Assembly: GCA_006384855.1 (NCBI GenBank)
Contig: VCJN01001531.1
Span: forward strand, 70,001-134,000
Source of the DNA: Tetraselmis striata
Taxonomy: Eukaryota; Chlorophyta; Chlorodendrophyceae; Chlorodendrales; Chlorodendraceae
Direction: 5' to 3'
Length of the DNA stretch: 64,000 nucleotides
In this document: positions 30,430 through 41,600 of the stretch, one piece after another
Numbering within the stretch: position 1 is the first letter of the stretch
Layout: every line of letters starts with the position of its first letter
The notes under the pieces: generated by a model
What the model saw: only the letters and a program-made list of their open reading frames with translations
What the model was told of the DNA's origin: nothing
Database searches by the model: none
Translations under genes and position numbers: made by a program

Positions 30430-33400
30430 CAGCGATCAGGGTATGTGCAAAGGGAAGCGTGCGTGGTCTTGCTCGTGTAACCGGTGGTAAAAAGGCTCGC
30501 CAAACATGCGTTTCAGTGTAGGCGTGCGGGCAGCATATGTATGTATTACGTCGACCATTTTAAGGTTTTGGCAAGGTTCCCAAGAATCATGTGATATATC
30601 ATAGCCGTGCCAGTGAACGAGAAACAATAGAGCCGGACCGCGGTATAAGCGGTAGGGGAGTCGTCTATGCGTTGGTGTGTGACGGAGTCAACGATGAATT
30701 CATCTCAAGGTGAGATAATGCGACCAAGGATAGTGTTGGGTGGAGCATCACGGGAGTTGCAACTACGACGGAGACAGGAAGTGCAAAAAACCGGGTTACA
30801 TTCCATCGTGGGCGGTAAGCGGAGGTGGAAGGCATGTGAACAGATCTTAGCAATGAAGGGGTAGGGACCAATGCATCGTTGGCGGATTCTTGATTAGTTG
30901 ATTGATTGCGGAAAAGTAAGTGGCAACTGGAGAGCCAGACTTTAACGCCTTCGGCAAATTCTTCCGGGCGGGTGCGGCGGTCGGCATATTCTTTTTGATA
31001 AGCATTGGCTATTTTCAGATGTTCGGTGATCAGGTTATGAGTGTCATGATTTGTTGGTACGAGGTCATCAGATGAATAGGTTAAGAAGCGGAATAAGAGG
31101 TTGGCTGAGATTTAGGGGATTCCGACCATAAACTGCTTTGAAGGGGTATGCTTTGTAGCCGAGTGGTAGGAGTTATTATGACTAAATTCGACAAGGGGTA
31201 GTAGGATGTTGAGGCAGGCATCGGGATTTTTTTGGTGCGAAAAAGCGGAGGATTTGTTCACTTGTGCGCTGCGTGCGTTCCGTTTGGCCGTCATTCTGTG
31301 GATGCCGGTATGCAGAGAAAATGTTTCATGTTATTTTGAGGGAGCGGAACAGGTTTTGCCAAAATGCAGAGGTGAAGCGGGGATGATCGCGTTCAGAAAT
31401 AATAGTTCGGCACAGCAAGCCACGGTGGCGGCAAATATAATCCAGAAACAGGCTGATGATTTGAGGGACATCGATAGACACATTGCAGGGTATGAAATGT
31501 GATTGTTTGTTGAATGTGCATGCGAAGGTGGCATTGGCGTCGTAGCCGTTCCGAAGTGGGAGACTACCGGTCATGCAATCCATATATATCGTTCCCACGG
31601 GCGCGACGATTTGGATTAGGAAGATGATAAAGTCATCGAGTGGTCGTTATGTGGAATGTTTTATGCGTTGACATGTTGGGCATATTTATTTGCAATAACG
31701 GCGGATGTCTTTGCGCATACGTGGCAACCAAAAGGTTTTGGAAATATTGGATGACCGGCAGCGTCATAATATTCATGGATAATTGAGTTGAGTAGGGCTT
31801 TTTCAGCATAGGGGAGGCAAACTTAATCAGCCATCCAATAGTGTATCAGTGGCATCGAATGTAATGCTGTTGGGGACATAGAGTTGCCACAGAGTAAGGG
31901 GGTCAATGGTGTAGCCGTGCCTAATCTGAGTGAGGAGCACGGGGTAGTCAATTCGCAAGTGGCACATAAACGACAAAAAATCATGCATGCCCTAGAGTTG
32001 GTGGGTTTCGGCTGCGTTGGTGCTATGGTGAAGATCGGGGCGTTTGATAAACCGAATGGCAGAACCACAGACTCAAATTGTCGAAATTTGCACTTATTGA
32101 ACGAAGTTTTCTGAATATCGGAGTCTATAATACGGAGCTGGTGATATCCTAGGGCGAGGTCAAGGGCAGAGTAGACGGAGGCGTCGGAGAGCATATCCAA
32201 AAGTTGGTCCGGATATTCGGGATGACTGAAAATTCGAAATTTTGTGCATATTTGTTGAGTTGACGGTAGTCGATACACATGCGTAAGCCACCGTTGCCCT
32301 TCCGCCCGGCAAACCGTACATGTGCAGCGAAGGGCGAGACAGTTTCGCGGATAAAGCCTTTGTCTAGTTCATCAGGCGAGAGTCGATACACTTTGCATGT
32401 TGGTATATTAGCATTTAGTATGAGCGGGATTTCCATGTCAAAGCCAGGGCGAGATCGGGAAACAGAGTCCCGCGGTTGGCAGTTTGATTGATGTTTTAGC
32501 ACTAGTGAATGGATTCTTTTCGATTTTCCAGGGGGCTGGTCGGTGGTAACGGAGGCTATGTTGGCATCAGCATGATGGAATCAGTGGTTGTGGTCTCAGT
32601 CGTACTCTTTAAGTAATATCGCGCATAAAATACATTATTATCCGGGTCTTTACGCTTTATTTCTCGGGCCATGGCGTTGGCGTGTACGATATCTACATTA
32701 GATTCTCTAGGTTGAGTAGGGCAGATAATTGAGTGGCCATTAGGGAAGGTGAGCTTACCAGAAGGCCAGTCGACATCGGGATTGTGTTTTACATAAACTA
32801 TAAGCCAATGACGCAGTCATATGCGCTTTGTAAATTGGTAACGAAAAAACGACAAGAGCCGTGAATCCGTCGATGCTTAGCTGTAGGGTGCACGATTAAG
32901 CGGCGAAAGAAATGCGGCAATCGCCCATCACAACGCAGATTTTACTAGCAAGGGGGGTGGTGCGGAGTTTGTTTGGATGTACATGGCCATCGTCAACATA
33001 AAACATTTCGAGGTACCGCTATCTAACATCGTAGTAGTGGGTTTGGCATTTGGGTATTCGGCGAGTTTCGGATTTAGTAGTAGCAAGTCATTGTCACTTA
33101 CGGATGTAACGAAGGCCTCATCAGTTTCAAAGCGGGGCTGCGGGATCTGACAGTTTTTCTGGGTGTGTAGGTTTCACCTAGGTTGGCAGTTTCAAAGGCG
33201 ATGTATGGCTTTCAGTTGTTTATTGCGGCATGCGCCATCGACGGCAACGGCCTCGCGTTCCCCGACCGTGTGACTCGCGAGGTAGACGTCTATGGTCCAG
33301 TTAGTCGGGGGCATGGATGCAGATTCCGTGGCAGATGTGGCAGTGTGGAACATGAAAGTGCCGGTATGGTATGAGTGTACTCGTTTATATTTTTTCAGGA

Positions 33401-34100
33401 TGGATAGCCAAGACTTGCCTAAGTTGTTGGACCACCGGAGAGGGATAATTATTGCGCGGGTATCATAAGGTGAAGACCGGCGTTGAGACTCACTGCGTTC
33501 GAGGGTTTGGAGTATATAATCGTCGTACGGGGTTGACAATATGGCCTTTTATTAAGTGTCGGTAAAGGGCATTTCTTTAGTGCAGTAATCAGAGCAGAAA
33601 GTGTCAAAAAGGGAAGCGCGGGCATCACTACGGATATTAACCGGGCCATACTCGAAATTCAGCCGAGTACATTATGTCCGATCAGAATGAGTAAAATCAG
33701 GTGGGCAAGTGGATGGGCGGCCAGTTTTACCTTAGTGCGATCAATGGCATATTGCTTTCGGCGAAAGCGGCATGTAGCAGTTCGTGTGTTTGGCAGCCAG
33801 ATCCGGAGTAGGTATGGTAGGCATGAGCAGACATGGCAAAGTCGGCTATTGGCAGGGACCGACGAACCAGCATGCAAAAGGTTGCGTGAAAGCGGTTGTG
33901 GTTCGTCCGATTCAATAGGCAATTGGCGACCTAAAGGGGAGACCGTCGCATGCGCACACACCGACTCGAGGTCGGCGGGACTCGCTAGGCTATGCTCGTC
34001 TTGTGGCGGAGCATAATATGGTGAGCGGGCCTTGGTGGTCGGGGAGTCACGCGGCGGAGTTGTAAACTCGATTGTACTACAATTCGAATCCATTTATGGC
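30430..34100 (-). mobile_element. old broken chromovirus (Ty3/gypsy LTR retrotransposon)
   Basis: This is a fossil on the minus strand, at lower GC than the surrounding host genes. From 3' to 5' along the window it shows a chromodomain ('FLVHWHGYDISHDSWEP', 30436-30627), integrase pieces (about 31100-31600), RT pieces (about 31820-32500) and a probable protease/gag part up to about 34100. Order and the chromodomain place it in the chromovirus branch. It is heavily broken, with many breaks, and no LTRs were recognised, so it looks much older than the element at 13.8-25.3 kb. Confidence 0.75.
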
Positions 34101-34539
34101 AGCAGGCTCCGCCCCAAGCAGTCATTGGCGGTCATCAATATCAAGCATGTGTACGCCTGTAGGGGCGTTTGAGGCAGCAACTTTATTGCGCCAAGCAGTT
34201 TTGTCGGCTTGGGATGTCTTTGAGCATGCCACCAGAATTTAAGCATGCCAACAATCTCCGCTTCCCAACATATCACGGGCGGCGGGCAGCGCGGTACTCG
34301 TGTGTACCGCGAGCATACCGGTACGGCGAGCGGGTAATGCATGCGCGATGATGGCAGGCGCCTTGGCAGTGCGGCAGCTTCATGTTACTCCGTGTTTGTG
34401 TTTGTATTTTATTGTAAGTCGAAGGATTTTTGAGCGTCGTCGGTTGTCGGGGGTACCGTTGCGGCGGATATATATACCGTACTATATACATGACTATTAT
34501 ATAGATCATTTTTTTTACATCGGTGTTGTAACATATACG

Positions 34540-35330
34540 CACTAATAAAAGCAGAACTAAAAGCATTTGTGAGAGGTTGCCAGCAAAAGAGAGATATAAG
34601 CATGAAACCAAATGTCAAGCAGGCTAGGGAGCCAATAGCCAAGGAAGAGCCATGAGAACCACGAAGTCGCCAAGTCGCCAAGGAAGTAAAGGGTCAAGGG
34701 AAACACTGAAAACCAAGGAACGGCCAGGGAAAAACCCGAAAGGGAAACATGAAACCAATGGGGACCACCGCCCTTGGGTGGGCCATCAACCGCGGCGAGT
34801 GCGCTTGCAGCCCATGACCCGGGTCATAGCAACACATGCCGACGCGACGCAAACGAAGTAGCACCATCACGTGCCGCGCGCGCCGCCGCGACCCCGCCAA
34901 GAACGTTGTATGTGTGCGCGCCATGTGATGAGCAGTAAGGAGAAACGGCGGCGCCACGCAGACAAGAGTTGGCCGATTTTTTAACCAGTGCGTGTGTGGC
35001 TAGCTTTTGAAAGCTTGAGAACGCCTCTGCCTGCGCGGCCGACGAGCCGAACGGACTCGGAGACGGCGAAAGGAACAAAGCGAAGCATGCCGGCGGCGTT
35101 TCGGACACCCTCGTCATAGTTTTGGATTTTGTGGCGCTCTGCGGCGCAAAATGCAGTTGTTGGATCGGAGCTTGACACGTCGAGGATAGGGGCAAGGGTG
35201 GTATCGACAGCAACCGTGTTCCCGGGGATACCACCATACCCAAAAAGCCCAACATCGGCCGGCCGGGTCCTGAGGGTCTGGACACCCACGCCTAGGGTGG
35301 ACTTCATGTCGCGGGAAACGTCGGAAGGTG
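34540..35330 (-). mobile_element. second LINE 3' fragment (same family as 10.9-12.1 kb)
   Basis: On the minus strand 'RPADVGLFGYGGIPGNTV', 'HKIQNYDEGVRNAAG' and 'FVPFAVSES' repeat the endonuclease-type C-terminus seen at 11.4-11.9 kb. The 3' untranslated tail also matches, as far as about 34540. The copy is truncated near 35330 at its 5' side and the reading frame is broken by at least one small deletion relative to the other copy. Confidence 0.75.
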
Positions 35331-35500
35331 TTATAGAGGAGTATTATGGAGAAGTCGCTACAGGGAGTATAAGAAAGGATATTAACGGGCAGCGCTAAAC
35401 AACAGGTGTGTGCGGTGCAAAATATCAAGGCGTCCTAATCAATACCTTGTATTTGTAAGGGCAGAAATGATCCTTTGAAAGGCGGCAAATCAAGCACTGA

Positions 35501-35605
35501 TGTCATGTCATGTCATGTCATGTCATGTCATGTCATGTCATGTCATGTCATGTCATGTCATGTCATGTCATGTCATGTCATGTCATGTCATGTCATGTCA
35601 TGTCA
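35501..35605. repeat. (TGTCA)21 pentanucleotide microsatellite
   Basis: Twenty-one perfect TGTCA units (105 bp) end 13 bases before the TAA that borders the Harbinger-like copy 2. Confidence 0.97.
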
Positions 35606-35621
35606 TGCTGTGACAATATAA

Positions 35622-36516
35622 CCGCCGTCCTATCCTAACCAAATCACTGATTTGGAAACCTGCTTTTGCCCCTACGAGAATAGCATGCAGAAATGCATCC
35701 TATCCTGACCAAACAGCGACCGTGTGCATATCTCGCAATTTCAATTGACGATGACGCTATCCGCGCCCGTAACGGTAGCCGCTCCCCCCGCGCCCGCCGC
35801 TGTGGGTATTGTATCCGTACTCACTGACGGTATATCGCATTGCGCCGCCTACATATGTGGCACCCGCCTACCACCATGGCGCCGCTCAGACTGGCGCCCA
35901 CACGGCGGGCGCGTCCGACTGCTCGCCGCCCGCCATGGCGCCGTGTGTTTCTCGTCGTCATCGGTTGGGATGAGAGCGAAGAGACTGTCCTCTTTCTCTA
36001 CGCTAGCCATAGCCCCTAGGCGAGAAACGTTGACTGGATTTCGGGTTGGGGCGGTCGCCTCGACGTAGGCGGCCGAACACGCAGGAGACGGGTAATGGTG
36101 GCCGGATGATGGACTGGTGGGTGTGCCACGGGTGGGGTGCGGGCCGCAGATGGGCCACCCGTGGGCGGCGGCGAGTTCGTTACATACGACAGCTGCGAGC
36201 CGTGCGATGAACGATGGGCGCCTGTGCGCCGTCCATCCAGCCTCTTTGACGTACCGACCGTTACGCGACCAAATAGGAAACGCGAGTGATTTCGTCACTC
36301 GCTAAGGTCCGAATTACTGGAGCCTCGTGATTTAACCACCAATCCGACGAACACCCGCGATGACCAAATAGCGATTTGGTTTCCCAAATCACTATGGGAT
36401 CTGGACCGTACGATTAACAAGTACTGACGTCATCAAGGATCCTACGGCCACGATCTTTTTAATGTACGGGTTACCAAATTAGTCAGGATCGCTATTTGGT
36501 TAGGATAGGACGGGGG
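35622..36516. mobile_element. Harbinger-like non-autonomous element, copy 2
   Basis: The 895-bp unit begins CCGCCGTCCTATCCTAACCA and ends with the inverted ATTTGGTTAGGATAGGACG. It is bordered on both sides by TAA (35619-35621 and 36517-36519), the 3-bp TWA duplication of PIF/Harbinger elements. No transposase frame is seen. Confidence 0.75.
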
Positions 36517-36519
36517 TAA

Positions 36520-37035
36520 ATGATGATTAATACAGGGTATTCCGCTCCTTACTGCGAGACCTCTACTTCGAAGCCCCTTTCCTGTCGGCGCCTTCACATC
36601 ACATTCGGCCTAGTGCCGCTATTGGAGTGGCCCGGGATTGTGTGCTGGGGAGAGCGTCCCTACTGCGTGGAGCGCAGGCTGGCTGGTGGCGATGCCTGAT
36701 CGGTGGCTGTCATGGCGGTTCCCGCCTCTTGTGGCCCGTAGCTGGATTTTCTTCTGGATTTCTGCATGGATTTCTTGAATTTTGCAGCTAGCACATGTAA
36801 TCATCATTAATACAGGGTACCTGTAGTATCTTCGTACCTTGGCGGGCGGCATTATCTCTGCCCAAGTGCCCGTGAGAGTGCGGACGGCCAAGTCTGATGC
36901 GTCGGCCCGTGCTCATTCCGCACCCTCTGGTTGCTGCGTCCACCTCGCAGTTGCTAGTGGACGTTTCATGTTGCCTGTATTTCGGGTGATTTCCTAATCG
37001 CCTTTATTCAGCGACTATATGAGGCTAGCTCATCG
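36520..37035 (+). repeat. second copy of the 26-kb LINE-like family, with pre-insertion site of the 51-kb TIR element
   Basis: Bases 36840-37030 match 26068-26245 in opposite orientation, with 'SDASARAHSAPS' readable on the plus strand. The adjoining 36740-36830, read in reverse complement, matches the flanks on either side of the TIR element at 51279-52318. GATTAATACAGGGTA occurs near both 36530 and 36807. Confidence 0.6.
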
Positions 37036-38088
37036 TGCAAATATTGGTTGATATATTTGAATTATATATATACCTCTAGTTACTTATCATCGCTATGGGG
37101 TAGGATAATATCGGTACGAGTATACAGGTACAGCATCAGCACCATATGTTGTCAGCAGCAGGTAAAATATATATACTGGAGACTATCATCGCTTCAGGTA
37201 CGTGTATATTGCAGGCGGTATCAGTGACGAGTATCAGCGCAGGGCACGCATTCGATGAGCGGTTGTTAGCTGCGGGTACGGGTACGGTAGATGAGCAGGT
37301 CAGGGGTCTCTACATATACACTACGCTTCAAAATTAATGGTTAGCGAACTGTCTTCCAGGGGTAGTTGGTGAGCATTTTTCGTGTATCAACGCATTACGA
37401 AAACCCTCCGAGCTGGGGACGCGGGGGGACCTGCCGGTGTTTTTAAAAAATTAGTTCGGGGTGCGAAAACTACTGTTAGAATCGCAGAATCGTGACGGAA
37501 AGATTTACGATCTATGCCGAAATATGACTCACAGTTTTTTAGATGTTTTTGGTAGTTTTAGTTTTTTTAGATGTTTTTTAGATGTTCGCGTACTGAAGCA
37601 GTACTCGGCGGCGGGTGGGAGCGGTGCATGAGCGGCTGGGGGCTCAGCCCTGCACCGCCGCAGTCGTTAATATCCAGGCCACGCATATTCTTGCTTGGCA
37701 CGGCGCGCTTGGCCAGGCTTGACGATGAGGTGTTATATGAGGTAGATGAGGTGTTATACTGTCAACTCTATGGCGGACTGGAGAGGGCAAGAGGGTTTAC
37801 TTTACGGGATCAAACGTGTCGACACTTCGGGCGGCGGAAGCATGTTCGTTCGTCAACATGCGCGGTCGATGAACGCGAGGGTCGAAATCAACGTACGTAG
37901 TGCAAGATGACGCCACGGCGCGCGAAGATGAAGCGTCGGAGGGGCGAAGCAGCACCAGGAGGCGGTGGCGAGAGCCCGAGGATGGCAGCGCGACGAACGG
38001 GGTAGGGGCTAGAGCACACGGTGTTAGGGCGGGGGCGATCGGCGCCATTGCTCGCGAAACCAATGCTAACTACTGTAATGCAAGTGCA
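37036..38088. other. no gene recognised
   Basis: This is AT-rich at the left with TATATA stretches. Around 37520-37590 TTTTTAGATGTTTTT is repeated, and around 37720-37760 GATGAGGTGTTATA occurs twice. No supported coding region. Confidence 0.4.
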
Positions 38089-38250
38089 ATGGAGAGGCTT
38101 TTAGTTGCAGGAGAACCAAATGTTACATATTTTTGGCATTGCATTGGCATTTATCGCGAACTAGCTATCGATCAGAGCAGGGCAGCAGCAGTAGGCGTGG
38201 TAGGTTGTTCAGCGTAGAAGCAGTAGCTGTGGCAGATTGCTCGGACTAGG
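38089..38250 (+). repeat. dispersed 160-bp repeat, copy 2
   Basis: It matches 29222-29380 from ATGGAGAGGCTTTTAGTTGC onward. The two copies differ at many scattered sites. Confidence 0.7.
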
Positions 38251-39290
38251 TCTTGAGGATCTACGGGGTATATTGCATCATCATCAGCACCGTTGCTCGG
38301 TTAGTTCTTCGGTTTGTTATCGCCGACGTTGCAGGGAACGCATGGTACATGCGAGCCATATTGCCCATGTAAGAAAAGATGGCATGCCTTGCCTTCCTCC
38401 ATGCCAACAAATCAAAGTTTGTTCCATTGTCACTGATGGGGCTTACCTGAAGCCTATAATAGTTACGTCAGCATCAATGATGGCTAGCAAATGGGCAAGA
38501 ACAATACAGCACATGGACAACACTACTGCACTACCACTACGACCACAACATAATGTGCGTACTCGGGGGATTTGGGGCAATCCTCCTCGCCCTTCATCTG
38601 CGCTGCAAGCGCCTCGGCAGGGGAGTGAACAACCGGTCCAATAGATGGATCTCGAACATAAGTCCCGTTGGTAGCGGCCGTCGACATGCCGCCCACAGAG
38701 GCGTTATCCTCCTCCTCCTCCTCTTCCATTGTGCGCATCATCAATATCATCACGGCGACGCCTGGCAGCTTAGCCTTCTTGATGGGCGCCGCATTGAAAA
38801 CGGTGCGCATGCTGATAGGTGGATCGACCATTTCTAGCGGTAGTGCGAAGTCCTCCATGTAGGCGCCTCGGAGGTACTTGTACGCGTCCGGGCGACTTCA
38901 TTCCGCGGTCACTCCCAATAAAATCCAAGTTATTCCACCCAGCGAAACCCTTCGTTGCATTACTCAGTCCTTGCACAAACAAGCGGAAAATCAAACATCA
39001 CACGTGCATACACACCACTGCGGCGTATCACCTTATTGGGTCCATGCTTGTAGCAACCAAAGCACCCTCTGTGTAGCATCTTCGGCTATTGTACTGCCGT
39101 GGAATACATCGGGGAGCCATGATCCCACATTTGTTCAATGGCGACCGTCCATGAGATCGTTGCAGCGACACGTCGTCACGACCCTAGCCGTCGATGCTAC
39201 ATGTATCACGGTGGTTTATTCTCGATTGGTTATTGGTGCACATGTCGTTGATTCAATTACGCGGCTAAATAATGCTGCATTGATTAAATC
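38251..39290. other. unrecognised minus-strand open frame, otherwise no gene
   Basis: On the minus strand 38523-38858 encodes 111 aa beginning 'MEDFALPLEMVDPP' with an acidic run EEEEEED near the middle. The frame remains open upstream ('AYKYLRGAYMEDF'). I do not recognise it, and it may be a piece of a mobile element or a chance frame. Confidence 0.3.
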
Positions 39291-39294
39291 AATG

Positions 39295-39470
39295 GTGAAA
39301 TCTCAGTGCACAAGTAAATTCCGGCACCTAAACATCGGTGCACCCGCAAATCCCACCACCAAAATATCGGTGCACCAGTAGTAAATTCCACCACCTGAAT
39401 ATCGGTGCACAAGTCAATTCCATCACTTACTAAATACCAATGCACCAACATTAAATTCATGGCCTAAATA
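39295..39470. repeat. irregular tandem array, unit about 40 bp
   Basis: Four to five units share ATCGGTGCACC followed by an A/T-rich part and AATTCCACCACCT. Units vary in length and sequence. No gene overlaps. Confidence 0.65.
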
Positions 39471-39983
39471 TTGTTTCGTAATGCGATTCACGATCTGTGT
39501 GGTGCACCGAGTTTTGATCTTTTATCTTTTATCAATTTATAATCCTTACTGATTATTATTGTCCTTTTTTTAGTGATTCCCTGATTTCGCCTTCTGCTGC
39601 TAGCTCATGTAGCGACCAAGTATGATCCTTACTAGATGCGGAGTGTATGTCGGAGGTGCGCCCATGGCAGCCGTCCGCGGGTCGCTCTCTCCCCGCGCCT
39701 TTGCACGCATCCCAATAATGTACCTCTATGCCACTGCAAGTAAGGAGCAGGCCAACGCACGCAAAAAATGCTGAGGGCAATTGTTTTACTCTATATGTGG
39801 GATATATCTAGCAACACCTATGTAGTACGTCGCCTCAATTGCCATTTGCAGTGATGTCTCGCATGTGCACCGCATGGCCCCCCTCCACGAAGATTGGGCA
39901 ACGTGATTGGCCCAGCCCGCAGCGGCCGCTACAATAGGCGCCGCTATGCGTGGCGGCGGACACCGTGGATGCGGAGGAGGGGC

Positions 39984-40300
39984 GGGAAAACAAGCAACGG
40001 CGTTGGGCGGTGGCGGCAGGCGGGTCCACAGCTCTGCGAGGGGTCGAGCGCGGTGGCAGACCGAGACACAAACGACGGCCCGCATATATTAATAACATAT
40101 GGAGCGCGGCCGGGACACATGGCATAAGTAAAGGCGAGCGTGGCAACAAAAGCAACGGCGTTGGGCGGCAGCGGCAGGCGGGCCCGTAGCTCCGCGAGGG
40201 GTCGGACGCGGTGGCGGACCGAGTCACAAACAACGGCCCGCATTAAACACAACTTGTGGAGCGCGGCCGGGAGACATGGCATAAGCAAAGGCGAGCCCGG
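39984..40300. repeat. tandem duplication, unit about 155 bp
   Basis: AGCAACGGCGTTGGGCGG, then a GGGGTCGRRCGCGGTGGC-like stretch, ACGGCCCGCAT and GGAGCGCGGCCGGGA appear twice in the same order. The two units differ at scattered positions. Confidence 0.75.
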
Positions 40301-40639
40301 TGGCGAGCAGCTGACGCGGCAAGCGTGTTGGTGCGGCTGAGGGTGATCGCGGAGTGGCCAACCATGAGATGGGCGTGGGGTGAGTAAAAGCAACCAACAA
40401 GGAGGCAAGCCAACATACTGGCAAATAAGACGCGATATTGTAGTCTTCTGGCGGAGAATGAGGCGCAGCAGCACTCTGCAACACGGTGATCAAGTGCGCT
40501 CTGACCCGCGCGGTGACGCGAAGATGCTGGACATGCGCAAGACGGGCACTCAATAAGAGCACACCGACAAGCCGATGGAGACTACACGCACGCTGCTGAT
40601 GAAGAGTGATGACTACATTAGTTTGGTGCATGGCCGGCT

Positions 40640-41600
40640 TGAATGGGTGGTGCACGGGGAGTTGCACCACTTAACCCTGAGCTACATTAGCCACCTAGCC
40701 TCTATGCACATGAGCAAGGGCAACTGCGCCTCTTCGAAGTCCTCGTACAACCCCCCAGGTGCCGGAGGTAAACATGGCGGCGCAGTGGCGCACGAGGAGA
40801 AAGCAAAAATACCCCTCCTCTATGAGCACCACGAATACCCTTGCCACTCTGTACCTTTCCAAGGGTGTTTCTTCCGATGCAAATCCTCTTCTCAAGCACG
40901 TACTGGAGGTGGAGAGGGCAATGCACGGGAAGGCGCTCCCCGCCTCCTTGGCCCACAAAAACAATAATCTTGCCATGCGTTTTCACAAAAATGGATATCT
41001 TGCCGCGGCTCAGAGTCGCTGCTCCACTCAAATATGCCGTGGAGGGAAACAAGGCAGCGTATGGCTCAGATGACCCCCTCCTCCTTCTGCGTCATCAACA
41101 AGTTTGCCTATGTTAACCTTTCCAAGCGCGACTACGCCGCTGCAGAGCCCGTATTCAAGCACGTCATGGAGGGGCGGACGGCGAAGTATGGGGAGGACCA
41201 TCCCAAAATCTGCCTTGATCGCCCTCAACGACCTGGCCTCTATGTACCTTAACCGTGCGATCCATCAGAGAGCTTGCCACTGTGTACCAGAGCAAGGATA
41301 CCTTTGCCGCGGCAGGGCTCCTACTCAACAACTTCATGAGTAGCAAAGGGCGGCCTTTGGTGGGATGGACCGCCCCTCAAACGTGTGTCAAATCGACGAC
41401 CCGGCAGCCCCACTGCAACTTTCCATCACGGGCGATTGCGCCGCAGCGAAAGAAATCAACCTGGCGGTCTTTGTGCAAATGTCCACCGGCGAACTCATAT
41501 ACTCAGAACTCATACTCAGCAAACACTAATGTTTGCAATGTTGCTGGAAGATGGATCTCTCGAACTGAGGCTCCATCAACAACAAGGGTACGCTAGAGAC
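40640..41600 (+). pseudogene. decayed TPR protein gene, kinesin-light-chain type repeats
   Basis: Successive plus-strand frames show degenerate 42-residue tetratricopeptide repeats: 'LSYISHLASMHMSKGN', 'NTLATLYLSKGVSSDA' with 'LLKHVLEVERAMHGKALP', 'NNLAMRFHKNGYLAAAQ', 'YVNLSKRDYAAAEPVFKHV' with 'KYGEDHPKICL', and 'LATVYQSKDTFAAAGLLL'. This is the LNNLAxLYxxKGxYxxAExL...HP pattern of kinesin light chains and TPR_12 proteins, which act in protein binding. Consecutive repeats lie in different frames with no clear splice sites between them, so I count at least three frameshifts. It may be a host gene remnant or a duplicated copy. Confidence 0.6.
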
